Shown: positions 16,658 to 25,799, numbered from the stretch's first letter. The stretch: DNA of 35,356 nucleotides from Bacteroides sp. (GCA_014801985.1 JAAVDD010000044.1:1-35356), one strand, 5' to 3'. Numbers and translations are program-made. The notes: generated by a model not told the origin, from the sequence alone.

Positions 16658-17215
16658 TCAGTCGGGTACTCTCCCAAACTGAATGAATGTACGAATGTAA
16701 TAAGGTGTTGTGATCTTGGAGGTCACGACACCTTTTGATGTTGAGGCATGGATAAATGTCTCTTCATCAATCATTATCCCGACATGGGAAATCTTATTAG
16801 GATCCTTTCCTGTTGCAAAAAAACAAAGATCTCCGATTTTCACTTTTTCTGCCGGTATATTCTCACAGAATTCAGCTTGTTTAGCAGAATTACGAGGAAG
16901 CTTGATTCCTGTCACCTCAAGATAAGTAGCCATAACCATTCCTGAACAATCAGTTCCCTCCCCTATTTCTGACGATGCATACTTATATGGCGTACCCATC
17001 CATTTCATCGCTTCTTTGACAATCTTTTTCCCCCTCTTATTGTTCTCATCAACTTTTAAATCACTGATAACATTCTCTTTCTTATGCTTTCTTACTGAAT
17101 GTCCTCCCCCTTTATTAGATGTGTGACATGAGGAGAGGGAAACAATACTGATAAGACAGGCTAAAATAATTGCAAATACAGACTTATTAGATCGATAATT
17201 TATTGATATCAGCAT
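16658..17215 (-). CDS. NlpC/P60 family lipoprotein peptidase
   Basis: A 185-residue, probably membrane-anchored cell-wall hydrolase. A hydrophobic signal ends in the lipobox SLSSC, with Cys30 as the lipid site. A basic linker rich in Lys, Gly and His follows. The NlpC/P60 domain (about 64-183) has the catalytic cysteine in GTDCSGMV (Cys90), the histidine in ISHVGIMID (His144), and FIHAS (His156). The family cleaves D-glutamyl-diaminopimelate bonds in peptidoglycan peptides. It converges on trxA (43 bp between stops) and diverges from degP over a 259-bp spacer. Both flanking protein-quality genes act in the envelope, but a functional link is only suggested. Confidence 0.93.
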   Translation of the reverse strand: MLISINYRSNKSVFAIILACLISIVSLSSCHTSNKGGGHSVRKHKKENVISDLKVDENNKRGKKIVKEAMKWMGTPYKYASSEIGEGTDCSGMVMATYLEVTGIKLPRNSAKQAEFCENIPAEKVKIGDLCFFATGKDPNKISHVGIMIDEETFIHASTSKGVVTSKITTPYYIRTFIQFGRVPD

Positions 17216-17274
17216 ATTTGTTGTAATAGATTAAACAACTGGTTTGATTATGGAATTTGAATGGTTTGGTTTCG

Positions 17275-17292
17275 ATTGTCAAAATTGACAAT
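17275..17292. repeat. 8-bp inverted repeat in the spacer between NlpC/P60 and degP genes
   Basis: ATTGTCAA, two bases, TTGACAAT. It sits 60 bp before the NlpC/P60 start and 183 bp before degP. Symmetry and position suit a dimeric regulator, but no promoter elements could be placed with confidence. The rest of the spacer (17216-17474) holds nothing else I can support. Confidence 0.4.
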
Positions 17293-17474
17293 AATTTTTC
17301 TAATGACCAAATATTTTCTAAACAAATTTTAAAATTCTCAATTTAGTGTTAACCCATGTAATAATGGCGGTCATTTTGTATTTTATAGAAATATATGAGG
17401 AGAATAATTTTCGTCATATAAAGTTAGACACTTTGCCAAACAATTATTAAATCAAACATCAAAACATACATAGA

Positions 17475-18944
17475 ATGAAGAAATCAAATCTCTTTGTCGC
17501 CTCTTTCCTTGTGGCGATATGTGCTGCCTCTCTCTTCGCAAATGAAGATCCCGCGTTTATTCGGACTTCTTCCACTCCTGCGTTTGAAACCGACTTTACG
17601 GTGGCTGCCGAGAAAACAGTTAACGCTGTGGTCTGCATAAAAAGCTTTACAACTCGTCAGCAGAATCCATATGGAAATTCCGGAGGAATGGATCCTTTCG
17701 GGGGGATGTTCGATTTCTTTTTCGGTAATCCTCAGTCTCGTCAACAACCTCGCCAACAACAGCGCAGTAGCGAACCCGTGCAGAGCGGTCTCGGATCAGG
17801 TGTGATTATATCTGAGGATGGATATATTGTGACTAACAACCATGTAGTCGATGGTGCAGAGAAACTCGAAGTCTTGCTTAATGATAACTCCTCTTATGAT
17901 GCACGTATCATTGGCACGGATGAAGCAACCGACCTTGCACTGCTTAAAATAGATGCCAAAGGTCTCGCTCCAATTGTATTTGGCGATGCAGAAACACTGA
18001 AGGTCGGTGAATGGGTGCTTGCAGTAGGTAATCCTTTCGGATTCAATTCTACTGTCACTGCAGGTATTGTGTCGGCAAAGGCACGTAGCCTTGGAAGCAG
18101 CAGCCATAAAAGCCCTATGACAATCGAATCATTCATTCAAACAGATGCTGCACTTAATCCAGGTAATTCAGGAGGTGCACTTGTAAATCTTAAAGGAGAG
18201 CTTGTCGGAATCAACTCCGCTATCTATAGTAATACAGGTAGCTATGCTGGCTTCTCATTCGCAATCCCCACCACAATTGTGAAGAAAGTGATGACCGACA
18301 TTCGTCAATACGGAACCGTGCAGCGTGCACTTCTTGGATGTTCTGTCGCCGACTTGGATGCCAAGATTGCAAAAGAAAAGAAAATTACCGCCACAAAAAG
18401 TGGTGTGATTATCGCATCTGTTTCCGACCGCTCCACTGCAAAGGAGATGGGACTTCAGGAAGATGATGTCATCACAGCAGTAAACGGTGTTGATGTAGCT
18501 ACACATGCCCAGCTTGTAGGCCAAGTTAGCAAATACCGTCCCGGCGATACGATCACAATCACTTATGTTAGAGATAATAAAACCTATACAAAATCCGGTG
18601 TGCTGCGTAATCAGCAAGGAAATACCACTATCACCAAAAAGGGAGATTTCTCTGAGCTTGGATGTGCTTTCATGAAACTTTCGGATGAAACAAGACGGAA
18701 TCTTGGAATATCAACCGGTGTGCAGGTTCAGGGCGTGAAATCAGGTGCTGTCAAAGATGCCGGTATAAAAGATGGATTCGTAATCACAGATATCAACGGT
18801 AGCACTGTAAACTCCTCCGATGATGTGGAGCGCATCTACAACGCAATAATGAAAAATGATGGTGAAGACAAAGTAATGTTCATAACCGGCCTTTATCCCA
18901 CCGGTAAGAAATATTACTATGCTGTGAATCTTGCAGAGGAATGA
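17475..18944 (+). CDS. degP: Periplasmic serine protease/chaperone DegP/HtrA (Do family)
   Basis: A 489-residue protein with a signal peptide (cleavage near SLFA, about residue 23). A flexible Gly/Gln/Arg-rich loop lies near 65-98 (PRQQQRSSEPVQ), matching the long LA loop of DegP. The chymotrypsin-like protease domain has catalytic His123 (TNNHVVDG), Asp153 (TDLALLKID) and Ser232 (NPGNSGGALVN). Two PDZ domains follow, about 280-375 and 385-485. It degrades or refolds misfolded envelope proteins. No promoter could be placed with confidence. Transcription ends at a strong hairpin at 19006-19057. Confidence 0.96.
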   Translation: MKKSNLFVASFLVAICAASLFANEDPAFIRTSSTPAFETDFTVAAEKTVNAVVCIKSFTTRQQNPYGNSGGMDPFGGMFDFFFGNPQSRQQPRQQQRSSEPVQSGLGSGVIISEDGYIVTNNHVVDGAEKLEVLLNDNSSYDARIIGTDEATDLALLKIDAKGLAPIVFGDAETLKVGEWVLAVGNPFGFNSTVTAGIVSAKARSLGSSSHKSPMTIESFIQTDAALNPGNSGGALVNLKGELVGINSAIYSNTGSYAGFSFAIPTTIVKKVMTDIRQYGTVQRALLGCSVADLDAKIAKEKKITATKSGVIIASVSDRSTAKEMGLQEDDVITAVNGVDVATHAQLVGQVSKYRPGDTITITYVRDNKTYTKSGVLRNQQGNTTITKKGDFSELGCAFMKLSDETRRNLGISTGVQVQGVKSGAVKDAGIKDGFVITDINGSTVNSSDDVERIYNAIMKNDGEDKVMFITGLYPTGKKYYYAVNLAEE

Positions 18945-19005
18945 AATTCTTTACGGGATTTTAATTAAAATCCGTTAAAAGAAAAGGAATTTCTCCAATA
19001 CATTT

Positions 19006-19057
19006 GTTAGACAATTGTGGGATTCAGAAAATCCTGCAATTGTCTAACTTTTATTTT
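19006..19057 (+). terminator. Strong intrinsic terminator after degP
   Basis: A 19-bp stem (19006-19024 with 19030-19048, two G-T pairs) has a 5-base loop and ends in TTTTATTTT. A second AT-rich inverted repeat (centre about 18962) lies just upstream. Confidence 0.9.
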
Positions 19058-19122
19058 AAAAGAACCTTAAAATCATTAAACACTTCTTTTCAAAGAAATT
19101 TAAAGGAAATTCAAAACAAAAA

Positions 19123-19154
19123 TTTGCAAATTTAAAAGAATATTATTAAATTTG
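19123..19154 (+). promoter_or_regulatory. Promoter of the primary sigma factor gene
   Basis: TTTG (19123-19126), exactly 20 bp, TAAATTTG (19147-19154). Transcription would start near 19161. A 10-bp perfect inverted repeat (19126-19135 with 19146-19155) overlaps both elements. Confidence 0.8.
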
Positions 19155-19176
19155 CGGTAATTTTTTGGAGAGATAT

Positions 19177-20037
19177 ATGAGACAACTAAAGATCACCAAA
19201 TCCATCACCAATCGCGAAAGCGCATCTCTCGACAAGTATCTGCAGGAAATAGGGCGTGAAGAACTTATCTCAGTAAGTGAGGAAGTAGAGCTCGCGCAAA
19301 GAATCAAGAAAGGAGACCGTGCAGCGCTCGAGAAGCTTACCAAGGCTAACCTACGCTTCGTAGTATCGGTGGCAAAACAGTATCAGAACCAAGGCTTGTC
19401 CCTTCCTGACCTCATCAACGAAGGAAACCTTGGTCTTATCCGTGCAGCTCAGAAATTTGACGAGACACGCGGATTCAAATTTATCTCTTACGCCGTTTGG
19501 TGGATACGGCAGTCGATTCTACAGGCTCTTGCCGAGCAGTCAAGAATCGTCAGACTCCCCCTAAATCAGGTTGGATCTCTGAACAAAATCACCAAAGAGC
19601 TTTCGAAATTCGAGCAGGAGAATGAGCGTCGTCCCTCTTCTGAGGAACTCGCTGCCCGTCTTGATATGCCGGAAGACAAAGTGACCGAGACTTTGAAAGT
19701 TTCAGGTAGACACATCTCAGTTGACGCTCCTTTTGTGGATGGTGAAGACAACTCTCTTTTGGACGTGATTCCTAACGACGATAGCCCGATGGCTGATTCA
19801 AATCTTAATCAGGAATCCCTATCCAAGGAAGTCGACAGAGCTTTGAAACAATTGTACGATCGCGAACGCGAAATCCTCAAAATGTTTTTTGGTATTGGAT
19901 GTCAGGAAATGACACTTGAGGAAATTGGTCAGAAATTCGACCTCACTCGCGAAAGAGTACGTCAAATCAAAGAGAAAGCTATTCGTCGTCTTAAAGGGCA
20001 AAAGAGCAAACTCCTTAAATCATATTTGGGAGAATAA
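19177..20037 (+). CDS. rpoD: Primary RNA polymerase sigma factor, Bacteroidetes type
   Basis: A 286-residue sigma-70 protein starting [15 protein letters not shown]. It lacks region 1.1 and the long non-conserved insert of enterobacterial RpoD, as usual in Bacteroidetes. Region 1.2 is [17 protein letters not shown]. Region 2 has [20 protein letters not shown] and [19 protein letters not shown] (core binding and -7 recognition). Region 4 has [20 protein letters not shown] (helix-turn-helix). A TTG at 19165 would extend it by four residues but lies too close to the likely transcription start. The factor reads the TAnnTTTG promoters seen across this window, including its own. Confidence 0.97.
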   Translation: MRQLKITKSITNRESASLDKYLQEIGREELISVSEEVELAQRIKKGDRAALEKLTKANLRFVVSVAKQYQNQGLSLPDLINEGNLGLIRAAQKFDETRGFKFISYAVWWIRQSILQALAEQSRIVRLPLNQVGSLNKITKELSKFEQENERRPSSEELAARLDMPEDKVTETLKVSGRHISVDAPFVDGEDNSLLDVIPNDDSPMADSNLNQESLSKEVDRALKQLYDREREILKMFFGIGCQEMTLEEIGQKFDLTRERVRQIKEKAIRRLKGQKSKLLKSYLGE

Positions 20038-20077
20038 TACTGGCATATACTTTATGACGATATTTAGATTACGTAAA

Positions 20078-20686
20078 ATGTCCGCAATGAAAGACAAAGC
20101 CATTGGTTTTGTCTTATTTGCGGGCATTTTTATTTTTTCTTTGTCTGCTTTTGCTGCAAATGAAGAAAAAGGAGAGGAAATTAATGTTGAAAGAGAAAGT
20201 ATTTTCGGAGGCAACCGCTCACTTGCAGAATCCCATTTCACTTGGGGTGCTGACTTAGGGGCATCTGTTGATCTCACTGCTCATGATATGTCTACTTTTG
20301 ATCTCGACTTCATTCTGGGATATAAAAATAATTTTATAAAGACAGTGGGCGTTGGAGCCGGTATCCATAGAACAGTTCAGGGAGGCGATAATTTTATCCC
20401 GATTTATGCCCTTATACGCACAAGCTTCACCTCTCGCCCCTCTCTGCTTTTCCTTAATGCACGGTTTGGGTATTCCTTCAACACTATTGAAGACTCTCCA
20501 ATGTTTGGCGACTACAACTCTGCCTTAGGATGCGGCTTCAATCTTTCTCAATCAAAGAAAGCAAAGACGTATATTATTCTGGGAGTGGCTTACCGTTATT
20601 TCAACCAGCACCATCAAAACTATATTTCCCGGCTTGATACAAATTCAATTTGGGTGGCACAACTTCAGTTCGGCATCAATTTCTAA
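20078..20686 (+). CDS. Small outer-membrane beta-barrel protein of unknown function
   Basis: About 202 residues if started at ATG 20078; ATG 20087 is nearly as good. A signal peptide (FVLFAGIFIFSLSAFA, cut before Ala-Asn-Glu) precedes a short acidic segment. An eight-strand-like barrel follows, with alternating aromatic and polar residues, ending in WVAQLQFGINF, the usual C-terminal aromatic residue for barrel insertion. The longer open frame back to 19916 overlaps the sigma gene and has no signal peptide in place, so it is not used. The gene starts 40 bp after rpoD and may share its transcript. I recognise no specific family. Confidence 0.8.
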   Translation: MSAMKDKAIGFVLFAGIFIFSLSAFAANEEKGEEINVERESIFGGNRSLAESHFTWGADLGASVDLTAHDMSTFDLDFILGYKNNFIKTVGVGAGIHRTVQGGDNFIPIYALIRTSFTSRPSLLFLNARFGYSFNTIEDSPMFGDYNSALGCGFNLSQSKKAKTYIILGVAYRYFNQHHQNYISRLDTNSIWVAQLQFGINF

Positions 20687-20759
20687 ACTTTTGGCTCGCT
20701 TTTTGTTATAATTATAGTGGATGTCATTTTGACATTGGTTTAAAACGAGCTTCTCCATT

Positions 20760-22940
20760 ATGCAAAACAAAGAAATAATTAATAAATGCAAGGAGGCTTC
20801 CCGCCTCCTTGACTCTTATAATATTCCGGCAACAATAACCCTTCTTGACTCTCTTGCAAAGGAAAGACAGGATTATAAAATCTCAGATGAATTAAATCAT
20901 CTGCGGGAGACTTATAAATACATGGCTGAGTACATGGTTTCAGGCGGAGTTGATCCCTCGCGTCCAAATGTCTACAATGACATTATTGAGAAATTGAGGT
21001 CAATTGCAGATCATATTGGTCGTGATGTGGTCTCTATTGATTCAGCCGATTCATATTCTGAAACCTTCAGATATCAAAGATTAGCAGGTGAGCATTTGGA
21101 ATCCCTCCTTTCCAAATATTCTTCTATCATCTCAGAACTTCAGCTTGCCCATGCTGCAGGAAATGAGGCTGCAGAAATATATAAACGCATTGAGGAACTG
21201 CATTCTTCAATCTTTAATACAGTTTGGGTGAGTCTTGACGAAAGAAGCATTGTTGATATGGCCACTGACGCTGTGATCTCTAACCGATACGGAGACTGGC
21301 TCCCGGCACATATAATAAGTGCTCTTACACTTTCTCTTAATGGCTATTATGACCGTCAAAAGCTTCTTGCACTTATTAAGATATATCAAAATGATATTTC
21401 TGAGAGATTGTCGGCCAGAGCATTGGTTGGAATCATTCTCTCTCTTGCCCGACATCCGGAAAGGAGTCGCGCGGATAAAGAAATTGCTTCTCGGCTTTCC
21501 TTTATGGAAGATTCCCTTATTGATTACAGTAGAATTCGCGAGGTGATAATGACACTTATCCGTACACGTGACACTGATCGGATTTCCACAAAGATGAAAG
21601 ATGAAGTGCTTCCGGAGATTATGAAACTTCAACCGGATATTCTTAAAAAATTTCGTGAAGCCTCTCCTGACACTTCAGAAGGATCTGGGTTTGAAATTAA
21701 TCCTGAATGGGAAGAGATGCTTGAAAAATCAGGTCTCACAGAGAAGATGCGAGAACTTAGTGATATGCAAAGTGATGGTGCTGATCTTATGATGGTGGCC
21801 TTCTCGAATCTTAAACAATTCCCTTTTTTCAATTCGGTTTCCAACTGGTTCCTACCATTTTTCCCCTTTCATTCTGCAATAGCATCTGGTGAAAAAGAAC
21901 GAAATATAGTAGGCAAGCTTATGGAAATGGGTAAAAATGTGTGTGATTCAGATAAGTATTCACTGGCAATTGCTCTCAGGAAGATGCCCGAAATGCAAAA
22001 GGATATGATGATTTCCCAATTTGATGCCCAATTTTCTCAACTATCTGAAGAACTAAAAGAAAAGGCATTACAATCATCCGCTCCAGAATTTGATGAGGAG
22101 GTCACTAAAGTCGTGAGAGATCTCTATCGTTTCTTCAGGCTATATAGAAAAAAACAGGGATTTAATGATCCATTCTCCTCTCCCCTTGCCTTTCTTGATA
22201 TTCCATATATCGGCGATATGATGGCGGATTCTGAAATAGTGGCACTTGTGGCAGAATTCTATTTCAGCAGGAAGTATTATCAGGAAGCGCTTTCTCTTTT
22301 CAATCTTCTTCTTGAGGATAACGCTGAAGATCCGGCTTTATGGGAGAAAGCCGGAGCATGTTACCAAAGTATGAAGTTTTATGAAAAGTCTCTTGAGTGT
22401 TTCACAAAGGCAGAGCTTCTCAAAACTCCGGGTACATGGCTAATAGGTAGTCTTGCCTTTGTAAATAAGAAACAAGGGAATTTTTCTAAAGCCTATGAAT
22501 ACTATTGCCGGCTCTTAGAGAAAGATCCTGAGAAACTTTCTCTCATTCTCAATGCCGCATATTGTGCACTTGAAGCCGGCGAAATCAACCAGGCATTAAA
22601 GCATTATTATCATGCAAATTATATTGAACCGGAAAATCTTAAAATATTCCGAGCGATAGCATGGTCTGAATTTCTGAATAAAGAATTTGAGAAAAGTGAA
22701 AAATATTATAATAAGATTTTAGCAATCTCACAGGAATCATCTGATTTTCTTAATGCCGGACACCTGTATGCAGCCAAGGGCGATTTAAGAAAGGCTTTGG
22801 AACTTTATAAAAAATCTTCATCAGGAAATTATAATGAGTTCCGAAATGCATTCCTACAAGACATATCCATCTTGCAAGGTCTTGGATTGGATGGGAATTC
22901 GCTTCATATTTTAGTAGATTATATTGGATTAGAGAAGTAG
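20760..22940 (+). CDS. Large cytoplasmic tetratricopeptide-repeat protein
   Basis: A 726-residue protein without signal peptide or membrane helices. The first 480 or so residues are helical and acidic with no repeat I can name. From about 505 to 700 there are at least five TPR-like units (ALWEKAGACYQSMKFYEKSL, WLIGSLAFVNKKQGNFSKAY, LSLILNAAYCALEAGEINQA, LKIFRAIAWSEFLNKEFEKS and a later DLRKALELYKKS). TPRs bind protein partners; no enzyme domain is visible. The gene ends 4 bp before a perfect 54-bp palindrome that serves as terminator. A small inverted repeat (ATGTCA, TTT, TGACAT, 20721-20735) lies upstream. Confidence 0.88.
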   Translation: MQNKEIINKCKEASRLLDSYNIPATITLLDSLAKERQDYKISDELNHLRETYKYMAEYMVSGGVDPSRPNVYNDIIEKLRSIADHIGRDVVSIDSADSYSETFRYQRLAGEHLESLLSKYSSIISELQLAHAAGNEAAEIYKRIEELHSSIFNTVWVSLDERSIVDMATDAVISNRYGDWLPAHIISALTLSLNGYYDRQKLLALIKIYQNDISERLSARALVGIILSLARHPERSRADKEIASRLSFMEDSLIDYSRIREVIMTLIRTRDTDRISTKMKDEVLPEIMKLQPDILKKFREASPDTSEGSGFEINPEWEEMLEKSGLTEKMRELSDMQSDGADLMMVAFSNLKQFPFFNSVSNWFLPFFPFHSAIASGEKERNIVGKLMEMGKNVCDSDKYSLAIALRKMPEMQKDMMISQFDAQFSQLSEELKEKALQSSAPEFDEEVTKVVRDLYRFFRLYRKKQGFNDPFSSPLAFLDIPYIGDMMADSEIVALVAEFYFSRKYYQEALSLFNLLLEDNAEDPALWEKAGACYQSMKFYEKSLECFTKAELLKTPGTWLIGSLAFVNKKQGNFSKAYEYYCRLLEKDPEKLSLILNAAYCALEAGEINQALKHYYHANYIEPENLKIFRAIAWSEFLNKEFEKSEKYYNKILAISQESSDFLNAGHLYAAKGDLRKALELYKKSSSGNYNEFRNAFLQDISILQGLGLDGNSLHILVDYIGLEK

Positions 22941-22944
22941 GTAT

Positions 22945-22998
22945 TCATATAAAAATCAGCCCTAAAGTTTTAAAACTTTAGGGCTGATTTTTATATGA
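22945..22998. terminator. Perfect 54-bp palindrome, bidirectional terminator
   Basis: The two 27-bp arms match with no mismatch and no intervening bases (centre between 22971 and 22972). The arms contain a GC-containing core AGCCCTAAAG and end in A-runs on one side and T-runs on the other. It therefore gives a stem followed by TTTTTATAT on either strand, between the TPR gene (+, ends 22940) and the epimerase gene (-, ends 23012). Confidence 0.93.
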
Positions 22999-23011
22999 CG
23001 CGCTTGATTCT

Positions 23012-24175
23012 CTATTCAGTCCTGAATTTATAGATTGAAGTGGAATGATATGTTTCTCCAGGTCGAAGCACTACAGAAGGCCATTCAGGATGGTTGGGTG
23101 AGTCAGGGAAATGTTGAGGTTCAAGACTTAAACCATGTCGTTGAGAGTAGTTTTCATTCTGCTTCCTTGACAAAGAACCGGATAAAAAGTTTCCTGTATA
23201 GAATTGAACAGAAGGTTCCGTTGTGTATATATCCATGATGATCCCGCTTCGTTTGCAATGAAGTGAGACAGCGCATTCATCAAGGCTTCCATTTGTATCA
23301 AGCACAAAAGCATGATCATAGCCATTCCCATTCTTTATCTGTTCATACCAGGCATTATCAATATCCCGCCCAATGAGTTTCTCCTTTCTGAAATCCATAG
23401 GGGTTCCTTCCACCTTTGCTAATTCTCCGGTAACTAACCGAGTACTATCTACAGGAAGATAGTATCTAGAATTAATCATAAGCCTTAAATCTGAAATACT
23501 ATGATCAGGATTACCGGATAAATTAAAGTATGATTGATTGGACATACCTATCACTGTAGGTTTGTCTGTCTCAGCCGAATAATCGATACGTAGTGAATTG
23601 TCTTTTGACAATGTAAATTTCACGGAGGCTTTTACATTCCCCGGAAAACCATTCTCTTTGTCAGGGGAAAGCAAAGTCATAAGCACTGAACTATCATTTT
23701 GCTCTTTGATCCTAAAAACCTTATACTGCCAGCCTCTATCACCATCTTCGGCTCCGCCATGGAGAGAATGTCCAAAATTATTTTCTGTCACTCTTACTGT
23801 ATCACCATCAAGAATAAACTGTGAATGTCCTATTCTATTGGTATATCGTCCTATGGTTCCTCCCATTTTAGGAAGTTTTACCTCAGGATAATATGCTTGG
23901 ATACTATCAAAACCTAATACTACATTCCTACCCTCTCCTTCAGTATCGGGCGCTATAAGTGAGACAATTCGCGCTCCATAGTTTGACAGACAAACTTCCA
24001 TCCCATGACCATTGTCAAGAACTATTAATTTCACTGAATCCCCATCAACTATCGTGGTAAAATCTTCAGGTCTTAATCCCGACATGGTCAATCTGTCATC
24101 CCGCTTCTCCCCACAACCGGATAAGAATAAAGAGATGCCGCATAACTGTAATATGAACCTACAGACTCCTCTCAT
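23012..24175 (-). CDS. Exported aldose-1-epimerase-family lipoprotein with a changed catalytic site
   Basis: A 387-residue protein of the GalM fold. The signal peptide ends in the lipobox LSGC (Cys21), so it is lipidated and periplasmic. Family motifs are clear: GRYTNRIG (109-116), GHSLHGG with His139, GNGYDHAFVLD with Asp287, and LSLEPQHFPDSPNHP with Glu352 as the expected base. The motif that is normally NHSYFNL reads SNQSYFNL, so the general-acid His of GalM is Gln214. Epimerases interconvert alpha and beta sugars, but this member may be impaired, altered, or only sugar-binding. It starts 2 bp after purN's stop on the same strand. Confidence 0.9.
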   Translation of the reverse strand: MRGVCRFILQLCGISLFLSGCGEKRDDRLTMSGLRPEDFTTIVDGDSVKLIVLDNGHGMEVCLSNYGARIVSLIAPDTEGEGRNVVLGFDSIQAYYPEVKLPKMGGTIGRYTNRIGHSQFILDGDTVRVTENNFGHSLHGGAEDGDRGWQYKVFRIKEQNDSSVLMTLLSPDKENGFPGNVKASVKFTLSKDNSLRIDYSAETDKPTVIGMSNQSYFNLSGNPDHSISDLRLMINSRYYLPVDSTRLVTGELAKVEGTPMDFRKEKLIGRDIDNAWYEQIKNGNGYDHAFVLDTNGSLDECAVSLHCKRSGIIMDIYTTEPSVQFYTGNFLSGSLSRKQNENYSQRHGLSLEPQHFPDSPNHPEWPSVVLRPGETYHSTSIYKFRTE

Positions 24176-24177
24176 GA

Positions 24178-24753
24178 TTATTTATCCGTTTTTACGATCT
24201 CTTCTATCACTCGTGGAAAATGTTTCTTCTCAAGGTCATGAATTTTATTTTCTACATCTTCCGGTGTATCTGATTTAAGCACAGGAACGGAAGCTTGGAA
24301 TATTATCTCCCCTTCATCACAAAACTCATTAACATAATGTATCGTTATTCCACTCTCCTTCTCACCGGCTGCAACCACAGCTTCATGCACATGATGCCCA
24401 TGCATTCCTTTTCCTCCATATTTTGGAAGCAATGATGGATGTATATTTACAATACGACGAGGAAATCTCTCAAGAAGAAATTCCGGAATCATCAGCATAA
24501 ATCCTGCGAGAACAATATAATCAATACTATAATTTTCAAGTATCGGAAGCATCTTCTCAATGGAGTTAATTTCAGCCTTTGGAACATGTAGGATATCAAC
24601 CCCTAAACGTTGGCACCTCTCATACACTCCAGCCTCTTTACGGTTACATACCACCAAACAGACCTCTGCCGCACTTTCTTTTTCCTTGAAATATCTTATT
24701 ATATTTTCTGCATTTGAACCGTTTCCGGAGGCAAAAATAGCTATTCGCTTCAT
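24178..24753 (-). CDS. purN: Phosphoribosylglycinamide formyltransferase
   Basis: A 191-residue enzyme of purine synthesis that transfers a formyl group from 10-formyl-THF to GAR. It starts at MKRIAIFASGNGSN, where the phosphate-binding loop is at the very N-terminus. The 27 residues that could be added upstream have no similarity to the family and are rejected. The catalytic residues are visible: Asn103 and His105 in VNIHPSLLPKYGGKGMHG, and Asp146 in FCDEGEI. It is 84 bp downstream of the CDF transporter, and the epimerase follows at 2 bp, so they probably share a transcript despite unrelated jobs. Confidence 0.95.
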   Translation of the reverse strand: MKRIAIFASGNGSNAENIIRYFKEKESAAEVCLVVCNRKEAGVYERCQRLGVDILHVPKAEINSIEKMLPILENYSIDYIVLAGFMLMIPEFLLERFPRRIVNIHPSLLPKYGGKGMHGHHVHEAVVAAGEKESGITIHYVNEFCDEGEIIFQASVPVLKSDTPEDVENKIHDLEKKHFPRVIEEIVKTDK

Positions 24754-24837
24754 AATTATACACTTTTTATAAGAAATATTATAATCTTTTGCTAATTTAA
24801 TAATATTATTTCTTATTACAAAAAAGAATAGCAAATT

Positions 24838-25782
24838 CTATCCATAGAACGGAACAGTTGTAACACCAATCATCACATTCTGCCCCATCTCCATACGCAA
24901 ATTCTTCTCAATTTCCCCGGAAATTTTTCCGGCTCCTGCCACCGTCAGAGATGGATCTACTGCTATGGTGAAATGAAAGATAAAATAATGACCATTTTTT
25001 CTACTTTTGAAACTTAAAATCTTTTCTACACCTTTAACCCCTGACACAATCTTTTCTGCCTTTTCTGTAATCACTCTGTCACATGAATGATCCATCAGCT
25101 CTGTAAAGGCTGGCCAAAGCATCTTTATAGCCGCTACCACAATAAAAACCACCAGAATTAATGATGCAATAGGATCAAGTATACGCCAAGATTCTCCTAA
25201 GAAATGAGAAAAGGAAACACCGATTAAAGTTGCAACAGAAGCCATGGCATCACTCCTATGATGCCATGCATTCGTCAGCATTACAGTTGTACCTGTCTTT
25301 CGTGAACCCCATCTATAATATCGGAATAGTCCCTCTTTGGCAATCATTGATATTACAATAACTACTACCGTCCACACGTCGGGTTGAGGAAGGACAGCTC
25401 CTGAAGCATATTCCTGAATTGAGTCTATCGCTTCATGAGTGATATGAAAAGCAACAAAAAGAAGGAACAGTGAAATAAGGAATGTTGAGAAAGTTTCAAA
25501 TTTACCGTATCCGAATGAATAACGCTTATCAGCTTTACGAAAGGAAATGCCGATGAATAGAAGCATGATCAAGTCAGCGGCAAAATCATTGAGCGAATGG
25601 TAACCATCCGCCATCAGTGCATCACTATGACCATAATACCCCACTGTCAGTTTAAGAATCATCAGTAGAGCATTGATACCACATCCAACAGAAATAATTT
25701 TTCTTATTCTTCCTCCGTTACCCGCTACATCTTCAAAAAGAAGTAATTCAAGGCCATTATTATGTTCATGCTTAAATAACAT
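24838..25782 (-). CDS. Cation diffusion facilitator family metal transporter
   Basis: A 314-residue CDF protein with six predicted membrane helices followed by a C-terminal cytoplasmic domain. The transport site looks like the HD-HD form: His62 and Asp66 in GYHSLNDFAAD on helix 2, and His174 and Asp178 in NAWHHRSDAMAS on helix 5. Zinc-type ZnT proteins have this pattern, whereas ferrous-iron or manganese types often differ. It exports divalent metal using the proton gradient. A short His-containing N-terminus (FKHEHNNG) precedes the first helix. The 40-residue gene lies upstream with a hairpin between. Confidence 0.93.
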   Translation of the reverse strand: MLFKHEHNNGLELLLFEDVAGNGGRIRKIISVGCGINALLMILKLTVGYYGHSDALMADGYHSLNDFAADLIMLLFIGISFRKADKRYSFGYGKFETFSTFLISLFLLFVAFHITHEAIDSIQEYASGAVLPQPDVWTVVVIVISMIAKEGLFRYYRWGSRKTGTTVMLTNAWHHRSDAMASVATLIGVSFSHFLGESWRILDPIASLILVVFIVVAAIKMLWPAFTELMDHSCDRVITEKAEKIVSGVKGVEKILSFKSRKNGHYFIFHFTIAVDPSLTVAGAGKISGEIEKNLRMEMGQNVMIGVTTVPFYG

Positions 25783-25799
25783 AACTCACTATGCATTAA

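Noticed and set aside
19165..19176. TTG start that lengthens the primary sigma factor by four residues
   Set aside because: It lies only about 10 bases after the promoter's -7 element, and the ATG at 19177 gives the conserved N-terminus [10 protein letters not shown].
19916..20077. Upstream extension of the outer-membrane barrel gene into rpoD
   Set aside because: The added residues are the sigma gene read in another frame, and a proper signal peptide starts only at 20078/20087.
24754..24834. 27-residue N-terminal extension of PurN
   Set aside because: The phosphate-loop motif normally starts within the first ten residues, and the extension is AT-rich intergenic sequence.
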